Below are positions 58,381 through 64,000 of a DNA stretch of 64,000 nt, piece by piece. Below the pieces are notes generated by a model. It did not search any database. It had not been told where the DNA came from and worked only from the letters and a program-made list of their open reading frames with translations. Where the stretch lies: assembly GCF_026262505.1 (NCBI RefSeq), contig NC_067203.1, positions 5,456,001 to 5,520,000 on the forward strand. The letters are read 5' to 3'. Source of the DNA: Trichomonas vaginalis G3. Its lineage: Eukaryota; Parabasalia; Trichomonadida; Trichomonadidae. The position numbers and the translations under genes were made by a program. The first letter of the stretch is position 1. Each line of letters starts with the position of its first letter.

Positions 58381-61068
58381 TTAGTCCGATGATGACGAGG
58401 AATATGTCGAAGAAGAAGACGAGAATCTGCGGATCGGAGGCCTTGCTTGTTGGGGGAAGAATTGCTGATTGAAATACGGATACATAAACTGATTTGGTGT
58501 TGGGTAAACGTTGATGACTGTAATCCGATGTTTCTTTCTCTTTCTATCCTTTGAACTTTCATCATCTGAACTTGATGAAGATTCTTTTTTGTGTTTCTTA
58601 TGCTTCTTGTCTTTCTTTTGTTGCTTAACGATTTTTTCTTCCTTTGGATCTTCTTTGGTGGCAGTTTTAACATTTGATGTTTTTCCTTCAATTGGTTGTT
58701 CATTTTCTTTCTGGTTAAGCATCTCTGCAATTTCTTCGTAATCACGACGAATCGATTGAGGCAAATTGCCATATAACTTTATTAATTGTTGTCTTGGTAA
58801 AGAGTCATCATGTCTTTGTCTGACTTTGATAAACATTTCCACACCTTTGTTGCTAATTTTAGCATCAATTCCAGTACGAAGAGAAGTATTAGAACCAGTT
58901 CCAGTTCCAATATGTGTAGTAGCACCAAATCCACCACCAATTTTTGTAGAAGCACCAAGTCCACCACCAATTTTTGTAGAAGCACCAAATCCACCACCAA
59001 TTTTTGTAGAAGCACCAAGTCCACCACCAATTTTTGCAGGAGTACCAAGTCCACCATCAATTTTCGTAGAAGCACTAAGTCCACCACCAATTTTTGTAGA
59101 AGCACTAAGTCCACCACCAAGTTTTGTAGAAGCACCAAGTCCACCACCAATTTTTGTAGAAGCACTAAGTCCACCACTAATTTTTGTAGAAGCACCAAGT
59201 CCACGACCAGCAAAAGAAGTATTAGAGCCAGATTCAGTTCCAAGAGAAGTATTAGCGCTGGTTCCAGTTCCAGGAGAATATGCAGGAATTAGGGCCAAGG
59301 CATCCGTGTCGACTGGTGGGTCATCAGTTGAGTCACTTAATGTTGACTCAGAATTACTATTATAATCATTATAATCATCAGAATCATCAGAATTATCAGA
59401 ATCATCAGAATCTTTAGAAGATTTGTGGCTATATACTTTATCATTTAATATTGCAGCGCGAGAAACGTACTTAACTTTTTCTTGAACCGGTAGAGCTTGG
59501 AATTCTTTGATGTATTTTGAATGGAGGTCACTTTCTGATAAATCTGGATATTTCTCTTTTATTTTTTCTCCTCGTTCTTCAATGAAAAGATCAATATAAG
59601 AGATCAACTTCTTTTCAGATTGTGTTCTTTGCTGATTTAATTTGCATCTTAAAAGACCATCGACAGCCCAAGGGCTGTTTCCATAGAGATATCCAGTATC
59701 AAAATTATTTACAGCACCAGTATCACCATTAACAAGTGCTGGCTTTTTAACAAATCCATAACCAAGTGCTGGCCTATTTCCAAGTCCTCCACCAAGTGCT
59801 GGCTTATTTCCAAATCCTCCAATTGCTGGCTTATTTTCTGGTCCTCCACCAAGTGTTGGCTTATTTCCAAGTCCTCCACCAAGTGTTGGTTTATTATCAA
59901 CTCCATCATTAAGTGTTGGTTTATTATCAACTCCATCATTAAGTGTTGGTTTATTATCAACTCCATCATTAAGTGTTGGTTTATTATCAACTCCACTTCT
60001 AAGTTTTGACATAAAATTAGAGCCCAAAACTTTTTTAGTACCAAAGCCATTTGCAGTAATAGATCTATTTCCATTACCAAAACCATTTCCAGTACCAAAG
60101 CCTTTTCCAGATCCAAAACCTTTTCCAGATCCAAAAGCTTTTCCAGATCCAAAGCCATTTCCAGATCCAAAACCATTTCCAGTACTGGATGTTGGTTTAT
60201 TAACATTATTACCTGTTTCTGACTTATTACCTGAATCTGATCCTTTGGTCGCGTCAGGTTTGGACATATGAATAATTCGAGAATCTGATGGAGTATTTGC
60301 TCCAAATCTTTCTTCATTTAATTTGTAAGCACGTAGCTGGTAATTTGTCTTTTCTTCAGCCGTCAATTTTTTGAATTCGGATGTATACGCTTCTTGGATA
60401 GGAAGACCGAAAAATTCTTGATATTTAGCTCTGATTTCTTTTCCATGTTCTTCAATGAAAAGGTCAAGAGGAGTAACTCTTTTGCTTGTTTCTTCGTTGT
60501 TATTTGGTTTCAAGTTAGAGTCATTTTGTTTTGTTTCTTCTTTGGAGTTTTCATCCTTTTTGATTGTATCTGCGTTTGCCTTATTATTAATGTCTGTATT
60601 TAAATGTAAATTAAGACTCAATGGATTATTTGTTGCAAATGGAGATGCGAAAAGATTGCCTTTGTTTTTAACTTGATTCTTAAAACTATTTAATTCCGAT
60701 GCTTCCTTGGTAACTGGTGTACTTGGAGAATTTTGATTTGTTGGTTTTGGATCAGATGCAAATCTTTCCTCATTTATTTTTTGAGCACGGGAAACGTATT
60801 CAGATTTGTCTGTTATTGGCAAAGTTTGGAAAGTATGGAAGTATTTTAATCTTAGTTCAGCTTCACTTATGTTTGGATTCTTTTCTTTGACTTCTTTTCC
60901 ATGTTCTTCGATAAAAAGCTCTATTGGTGTAATTCTTCTTTTTTGAGTTTCATTATTATTTGAATTTGAGTTAGAAACTGCCTGTTTTGTATCTTTTGTA
61001 TCACCCGTATTCGAGTTAGGAACTTCTTGCTTTGATTCGTTTTTATTTTCAGTATTATTTGCTTTCAT
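58381..61068 (-). CDS. Low-complexity protein with HMG-box-like repeats and GFG minisatellites, 895 aa
   Basis: Three copies of an HMG-box-like domain of about 60 residues: TPIELFIEEHGKEVKEKNP (about 46-105), TPLDLFIEEHGKEIRAKYQ (about 195-255) and SYIDLFIEERGEKIKEKYP (about 470-530), each ending in a YxxRAxxxNEERF-like motif. Between them lie Gly-rich tracts: GSGKGFGSGKGFG units, then GVDNKPTLND units (10 residues), later GGGLGASTKI units (10 residues). The C-terminus has a degenerate fourth helical domain, a Lys-rich KKHKKHKKESSSSSDDE stretch and a Ser-rich end. A chromatin or nuclear-body protein is plausible; HMG assignment is by pattern only. Its start lies 115 bases from the Maverick insertion. 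Confidence 0.7.
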   Translation of the reverse strand: MKANNTENKNESKQEVPNSNTGDTKDTKQAVSNSNSNNNETQKRRITPIELFIEEHGKEVKEKNPNISEAELRLKYFHTFQTLPITDKSEYVSRAQKINEERFASDPKPTNQNSPSTPVTKEASELNSFKNQVKNKGNLFASPFATNNPLSLNLHLNTDINNKANADTIKKDENSKEETKQNDSNLKPNNNEETSKRVTPLDLFIEEHGKEIRAKYQEFFGLPIQEAYTSEFKKLTAEEKTNYQLRAYKLNEERFGANTPSDSRIIHMSKPDATKGSDSGNKSETGNNVNKPTSSTGNGFGSGNGFGSGKAFGSGKGFGSGKGFGTGNGFGNGNRSITANGFGTKKVLGSNFMSKLRSGVDNKPTLNDGVDNKPTLNDGVDNKPTLNDGVDNKPTLGGGLGNKPTLGGGPENKPAIGGFGNKPALGGGLGNRPALGYGFVKKPALVNGDTGAVNNFDTGYLYGNSPWAVDGLLRCKLNQQRTQSEKKLISYIDLFIEERGEKIKEKYPDLSESDLHSKYIKEFQALPVQEKVKYVSRAAILNDKVYSHKSSKDSDDSDNSDDSDDYNDYNSNSESTLSDSTDDPPVDTDALALIPAYSPGTGTSANTSLGTESGSNTSFAGRGLGASTKISGGLSASTKIGGGLGASTKLGGGLSASTKIGGGLSASTKIDGGLGTPAKIGGGLGASTKIGGGFGASTKIGGGLGASTKIGGGFGATTHIGTGTGSNTSLRTGIDAKISNKGVEMFIKVRQRHDDSLPRQQLIKLYGNLPQSIRRDYEEIAEMLNQKENEQPIEGKTSNVKTATKEDPKEEKIVKQQKKDKKHKKHKKESSSSSDDESSKDRKRKKHRITVINVYPTPNQFMYPYFNQQFFPQQARPPIRRFSSSSSTYSSSSSD
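58920..59205 (-). repeat. 30-bp minisatellite
   Basis: About nine to ten copies of a 30-base unit (AGCACCAAGTCCACCACCAA then TTTTTGTAGA), coding GGGLGASTKI, in phase with the reading frame, with few differences between copies. Confidence 0.9.
59840..60005 (-). repeat. 30-bp minisatellite
   Basis: About five copies of AAGTGTTGGTTTATTATCAA then CTCCATCATT (30 bases), coding GVDNKPTLND units and merging into related GGGLGNKPTL variants. Four copies are almost perfect. Confidence 0.9.
60060..60190 (-). repeat. GFG-coding short repeats
   Basis: Units of 18 bases (CCAGATCCAAAACCTTTT type) coding GSGKGFG/GNGFGS repeats, about seven copies. Confidence 0.8.
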
Positions 61069-61183
61069 TTCGTATGGTTAGAAGAAATTATTTTTTTTTA
61101 AAAATAGCTTTGTAGTCAAAAAAAGTCAAATCAACTATCTTGATCAATTTTCCACTTGAGGGGATCCAATTAATTTGTAATTT

Positions 61184-61229
61184 AGGTCAGGTGAGTGGGG
61201 CTTCCAGGCGCGTTGCGCCCTCTAGCCCC
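61184..61229 (+). repeat. Terminal inverted repeat end of family A, right copy
   Basis: 46 bases aligned without gaps to the reverse complement of 6082-6127. The internal micro-hairpin here is GGCGC GTT GCGCC (61207-61219), different in sequence from the left copy but equally perfect. Confidence 0.85.
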
Positions 61230-61270
61230 GAAGATGTTTAGTATAAATGAAGTTTTTATTCGGAAAATTG

Positions 61271-61348
61271 TTAGTCTTCTGGTGTGAATTCGGAGGACTC
61301 TTCTTGGATAGAGTCTTGTATTTCCTCCTCCTCTTCTTCCTCCTCCAT
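61271..61348 (-). CDS. Acidic tail fragment, subterminal, 25 aa or end of an older gene
   Basis: A minus-strand frame ends at 61271 and reads MEEEEEEEEIQDSIQEESSE... from an ATG at 61348; the open frame continues upstream through LYNVFNPEEGFFPEA. It looks like the C-terminal tail of a larger gene stranded beside the terminus. The left copy has unrelated sequence here, so the subterminal DNA was exchanged or rearranged. Confidence 0.35.
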   Translation of the reverse strand: MEEEEEEEEIQDSIQEESSEFTPED

Positions 61349-61396
61349 TGCTTCTGGGAAGAAGCCTTCTTCTGGGTTGAAAACATTATATAATGT

Positions 61397-61453
61397 GCCA
61401 CTTTTCACAAATTATATATGTTTTCATGTTTTGTCACTTTTCTGTCACTTTTC
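61397..61453 (-). repeat. Iteron-like AAAAGTGACA repeats, right copy
   Basis: Minus-strand AAAAGTGGCA (61397-61406) and two AAAAGTGACA copies (61433-61442, 61444-61453) just upstream of the methyltransferase promoter, matching the five-copy array at 5903-5986. Confidence 0.55.
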
Positions 61454-61482
61454 AGGTAAAACATTTTTATTATTATATATAA

Positions 61483-62301
61483 ATGAATTTTACAAAACCA
61501 CCGTTACCGTTCTTTGGAAATAAGAGTAGATGTAAAGATATTATATTGAGAGAACTTAAGAAACTACCGAATGGTCTAACATTTGTAGATTTGTTCGGTG
61601 GAAGTTTCTATATATCCCATTTATGTCATACAATATTCCCAGACTCAAAGATTATATGCAATGACTTCGACAACTATATGGACCGTCTCAAACATATTCC
61701 AGACACAAACAATATATTGAAAGAGTTAAAAGAAAAGATACCTATAGGTAAGATGGAACGTATACCATTAGATAAGAAAAATATTGTGAGAGAGGTTTTG
61801 AAAAAAGCAGAATATATAGACTGGGATAGTATATCTGCTAGACTATTATATAGTGGTGCTATAAGAGTTCATGACATTGAAACACTTATGTCAAAAGTTT
61901 TATATCTTAACTATACAAATGTTTTCAAAGAGGACATAGAAAAATATATTGAGGGTATAGAGTTTGTGAGATGTCGTTGGACAGAGTTGTATGAAAAATA
62001 TAAAGACAAGGAAAATGTTTTCTTTATAGTGGACCCGCCGTTCTATAACACATGGGATTTTCAATACCAAGTAGACTGGACTTTGAGAGACTCTTTAGAA
62101 ACTTTAGACGTTATACATAACCATCCATGCTTTTACTTTACATCCGATAAAAGTGGTTTGGAAACCGTTATGAGATGGTTAGAGGACATACATGACTATG
62201 AGTTTATATATGACAAGATAGAATATGAGAGAGGTCCTATAAACCGGAGAAAGTGTCACAATAAAGAAATTTTATTAGTAAGTAAATGTGGTTTGAAATA
62301 G
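61483..62301 (+). CDS. DNA N6-adenine methyltransferase, Dam/D12 class
   Basis: All class motifs are present: PFFGNKSR (residues 9-16) for the N-terminal SAM-binding loop, FVDLFGGS (34-41) for SAM binding, and the catalytic VDPPFYNT (183-190). Length (272 residues) is usual for D12-class Dam enzymes. It would place methyl groups on adenine N6, either marking element DNA for protection or affecting host gene expression; adenine methylation has been reported in Trichomonas. It is preceded by TTTTTATTATTATATATAA before the ATG, and its last codons overlap the start of the next gene by 16 bases in another frame. Confidence 0.9.
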   Translation: MNFTKPPLPFFGNKSRCKDIILRELKKLPNGLTFVDLFGGSFYISHLCHTIFPDSKIICNDFDNYMDRLKHIPDTNNILKELKEKIPIGKMERIPLDKKNIVREVLKKAEYIDWDSISARLLYSGAIRVHDIETLMSKVLYLNYTNVFKEDIEKYIEGIEFVRCRWTELYEKYKDKENVFFIVDPPFYNTWDFQYQVDWTLRDSLETLDVIHNHPCFYFTSDKSGLETVMRWLEDIHDYEFIYDKIEYERGPINRRKCHNKEILLVSKCGLK

Positions 62302-62417
62302 GACTACTTGTTTTAGGTTTTTTCCATTGTGTCATTTATTTATTTGACGTGGCAGAAAAGTACAGAGAATATGAAGATGAACCAATGCCTGCAAATGTTC
62401 AGTATATGTACTCGTAA
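62286..62417 (+). CDS. Small single-span membrane protein, 43 aa
   Basis: MWFEIGLLVLGFFHCVIYLF forms one membrane span at the N-terminus, followed by a charged, mostly acidic tail (VAEKYREYEDEPMPANVQY). It starts inside the methyltransferase gene in another frame. The same gene is present in the left copy, so it is a genuine element gene rather than a chance frame. A virion or host-membrane role is possible. Confidence 0.65.
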   Translation: MWFEIGLLVLGFFHCVIYLFDVAEKYREYEDEPMPANVQYMYS

Positions 62418-62440
62418 GAGATATTTTTATCTAATATTAA
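62418..62440 (+). promoter_or_regulatory. Promoter-like TTTTTATCTAATATTAA
   Basis: The 23-base gap before ATG 62441 contains TTTTTATCTAATATTAA, the same block as at the left copy (4917-4935). It fits the TTTTTAY-N9-ATG pattern and contains TCTA, the core of the late-gene motif described for Mavirus and its host virus. Confidence 0.5.
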
Positions 62441-62803
62441 ATGGACGCACAGAACTTAGCGAATGCACAGCAACCTGGACAACCAAACCCAGAGAATATT
62501 CCAAATGAAGTTAGAATACAAACTGCAATGGCAAACTATGGTCAAGTGCCAACAGATGTACAAATGCAAACTGCCATGTCAAATGACGCTGCGTTAGGTT
62601 TGCCACCATGGTATGCAAATATGAGATGGAAAGAGTTTTATACAAACCCTGAAGTGGGATATAAACAACTTTATGCAGATGACGCGAACACAGGAGTTGA
62701 CCCAGAATATGTTTTCTACCAGAGGAGAAACAGAATGTATGAGCTCCAGTTAAAGAATGCTATGGAACTCAACAGGAAACGTAAGAGACTAGGCGGACAT
62801 TAG
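62441..62803 (+). CDS. Unknown family A protein, 120 aa, basic C-terminus
   Basis: A Gln/Asn/Pro-rich N-terminus (MDAQNLANAQQPGQPNPENI) and a pair of similar segments (NEVRIQTAMANYGQVPT and DVQMQTAMSNDAALG) suggest a short duplication. Then comes PPWYANMRWKEFYTNPEVGY and a basic C-terminal tail (LNRKRKRLGGH) that could bind DNA or serve as a nuclear signal. Core/virion protein is the best guess. No family recognised. Confidence 0.65.
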   Translation: MDAQNLANAQQPGQPNPENIPNEVRIQTAMANYGQVPTDVQMQTAMSNDAALGLPPWYANMRWKEFYTNPEVGYKQLYADDANTGVDPEYVFYQRRNRMYELQLKNAMELNRKRKRLGGH

Positions 62804-62821
62804 ATTTTTACATATAGTAAA

Positions 62822-63064
62822 ATGGGTTTCTTCAGTAGTATTGGAAACTTCTTCAGAAGAGTTGGAAGAGGTATATGGAATGGAATAAAATCTGTCGGAA
62901 GAGGAGTATGGAACGGTGTCAAAAATATTGGTAAAAGAGTAGGTCAGTTTGTTGGTATTATACCTAAAGACCCTGAACCAGAAGAACAAGCTCCTGTTAT
63001 ACAACAACCTGAACCTGCACCACAGTCAAGTTGGCAACCAAATCCAACACCTCAACCGTATTAA
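62822..63064 (+). CDS. Small amphipathic basic protein with Pro tail, 80 aa
   Basis: Starts MGFFSSIGNFFRRVGRGIWN; repeated Gly-Arg/Lys with Trp, Phe and Val (GIKSVGRGVWNGVKNIGKRVG) makes a strongly amphipathic basic region of two near-repeats, followed by a Pro/Gln-rich tail (PEPAPQSSWQPNPTPQPY). This fits a membrane-lytic or DNA-condensing virion peptide. Compare 29760 and 30000 in family B and 199-600 here. TTTTTACATATAGTAAA precedes the ATG. Confidence 0.65.
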   Translation: MGFFSSIGNFFRRVGRGIWNGIKSVGRGVWNGVKNIGKRVGQFVGIIPKDPEPEEQAPVIQQPEPAPQSSWQPNPTPQPY

Positions 63065-63068
63065 AAAA

Positions 63069-63917
63069 TTATATTTTTATCGTTCGATAGTAGTTGTATA
63101 TGAAACTAAGTTCTAAGTAAAACGCATGGTATAATGGAATTATTCTTTTTCTTCCATCTGTAGTAAACCATACTTGAAAGTCTGAAATACTTCCACTTGG
63201 TGGTTCGTATAACTTTGTAGGTTTTTCGTAAAAGTCATTTGCCAAGCATAAAAAAGAGTTTTGGGCGCCAGAAAATGAAGCATGAACAATAATAGCATCT
63301 GGGTCGAAAATATTTTCATATGTTCCATTAGGGTTTTCGACTTCATAATAGTCCGGGTGTACTGGATATGCTGCAGGCTGATTTAACATCCTCATAAATC
63401 TATACCATGCCAAGTTGTTATATTTTGTAGAAATATAAACGTTTTCTCCAAGGTCTTCTATTTTATTGATTTTAACAGTTGCATTTTTCCTGTCATAAAT
63501 AATATCGAGATGGTATTCTCCTTCGTCAATGTTATACTGGTTTGCATATTCAATATAGATGTCGTTTATTTTTTCTTGAAAAGCTTGAAGAGTTGTTTCT
63601 AAGTTTACAAGCAAACTAACTTGTAAAAGTTTTCCCTGTTCAAATTTCTCATACATACGTTTTTCTTTGTTATAGTATCGAACTTCAAAACCGACCGTAA
63701 ATGGGAAACAATGTATGGCTTCTGAAATGAACTTCATTCTACGAAAGCCAATAGCTTTTGTGACGGATGGGTCTCTTAACCATCTTAATGGGTAGTCAAA
63801 ACGATAGCCTTCATGCTTTACGGTATCTGTCTCAAACTTTTGACCGACATTAGTAAAAAGTTCATCTAATGGTTTAGTTGTAGCAACTCTAGAATTTTCT
63901 TTTTCTATTGGAAGCAT
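63069..63917 (-). CDS. Probable minor structural protein, 282 aa
   Basis: Intact frame starting MLPIEKENSRVATTKPLDEL. Visible are YRFDYPLRWLRDPSVTKAIGFRRMKFI, AIHCFPFTVGFEVRYYN, a long EYANQYNIDEGEYHLDIIYD part, ISTKYNNLAWYRFMRML, and SGSISDFQVWFTTDGRKRII with YHAFYLELSFIYNYY at the end. Alternating hydrophobic residues suggest a beta-sheet-rich fold of the size of penton-like minor capsid proteins. No decisive motif. It is convergent with the 80-residue gene and divergent from the fibre gene. Confidence 0.65.
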   Translation of the reverse strand: MLPIEKENSRVATTKPLDELFTNVGQKFETDTVKHEGYRFDYPLRWLRDPSVTKAIGFRRMKFISEAIHCFPFTVGFEVRYYNKEKRMYEKFEQGKLLQVSLLVNLETTLQAFQEKINDIYIEYANQYNIDEGEYHLDIIYDRKNATVKINKIEDLGENVYISTKYNNLAWYRFMRMLNQPAAYPVHPDYYEVENPNGTYENIFDPDAIIVHASFSGAQNSFLCLANDFYEKPTKLYEPPSGSISDFQVWFTTDGRKRIIPLYHAFYLELSFIYNYYRTIKI

Positions 63918-63935
63918 ATTTTATCTATAATAAAA
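63918..63935. promoter_or_regulatory. Bidirectional promoter gap, family A right copy
   Basis: Only 18 bases (ATTTTATCTATAATAAAA) separate two divergent start codons. Each gene therefore has at most this much private upstream DNA or a promoter reaching into its neighbour. The equivalent left-copy gap is 3428-3446. Confidence 0.5.
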
Positions 63936-64000
63936 ATGTCAAATGAAACAGCGTCTATGAGAGAAATACAACACAACCGACAACTCATTATGCAAGCTCT
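63936..64000 (+). CDS. Start of the family A fibre gene, right copy (partial)
   Basis: Reads MSNETASMREIQHNRQLIMQ, the same N-terminus as the fibre locus at 1572-3427, and runs off the window. This fixes the order: methyltransferase end, small genes, structural gene, fibre. Confidence 0.75.
   Translation, partial: MSNETASMREIQHNRQLIMQA

Larger units (their letters stand above)
61184..64000. mobile_element. Maverick/Polinton family A, right copy, looks whole within the window
   Basis: Begins AGGTCAGGTGAGTGGGG at 61184 and runs off the window. Order from the end: subterminal region, methyltransferase, 43-, 120- and 80-residue genes, a convergent 282-residue gene, then the fibre gene. This mirrors the left copy (1-6127) in inverted orientation. 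The genes seen here are all open. The six host bases before the end (TAATTT, 61178-61183) are the expected target duplication. Similarity to the left copy is high, so the two derive from recent relatives. Confidence 0.9.

Noticed and set aside
58766-59365. Long ORFs in other frames across the glycine-rich minisatellite
   Set aside because: Repeats with a period divisible by three keep several frames open; the minus frame continuing through the HMG-like domains is the real one.

Overview
The window looks like chromosomal DNA of a parabasalid protist (Trichomonas/Tritrichomonas type). The sequence is very AT-rich, all host genes are intronless and compact, there is a DUF3447/ankyrin-repeat gene of the kind greatly expanded in trichomonads, and virus-like Maverick (Polinton) elements make up nearly half of the window. 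Species assignment is inference.

Layout. (1) 1-6127 is the terminal part of a Maverick of 'family A', left copy, clearly decayed. (2) 6128-12917 is host DNA: a long gene-free AT-rich stretch with a TTAA-flanked non-autonomous element (9436-10477), then a WRN/RNase D-type exonuclease gene. (3) 12924-32156 is a Maverick of a different 'family B', with both ends present: 947-bp terminal inverted repeats that look identical and a 6-bp target duplication ATCATT. It carries a protein-primed-type B DNA polymerase, retrovirus-like integrase, packaging ATPase, capsid gene, a phage-like fibre gene and many small unknown genes; several core genes are broken. (4) 32163-61183 is host DNA: a small secreted protein, a small membrane protein, an ankyrin protein, a PCI protein (PCID2/Thp1 type), a protein with a phage-tail-type head domain, a secreted VIT/vWA protein, coiled-coil genes, a very large Furry/Mor2-like scaffold, a TBC1D22/Gyp1-type Rab GAP, a second TTAA-flanked element (55974-58241) and a low-complexity HMG-box-like protein. 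(5) 61184-64000 is the end of a second family A Maverick, in inverted orientation to the left copy and looking whole as far as it goes.

How the parts fit. The element genes are packed with tiny gaps, small overlaps and a recurring T-rich promoter block (TTTTTAY close to the ATG). Both families carry a trimeric-fibre style gene: an N-terminal region, a stalk of tandem repeats (in family A like phage tail-fibre GHTHT repeats) and a C-terminal head resembling phage baseplate/tail-collar head domains. The head DNA is almost identical between the two otherwise unrelated families, implying module exchange. A host gene at 38738-39562 carries the same kind of head outside any Maverick. Family B is also peppered with tiny perfect hairpins (4-6 bp stems, 3-nt loops), some lying inside reading frames, and the terminal repeat of family A carries the same kind of hairpin with stem changes on both strands.

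Limits: no database search was possible; family names rest on motifs read by eye, and most small element genes have no recognised function.
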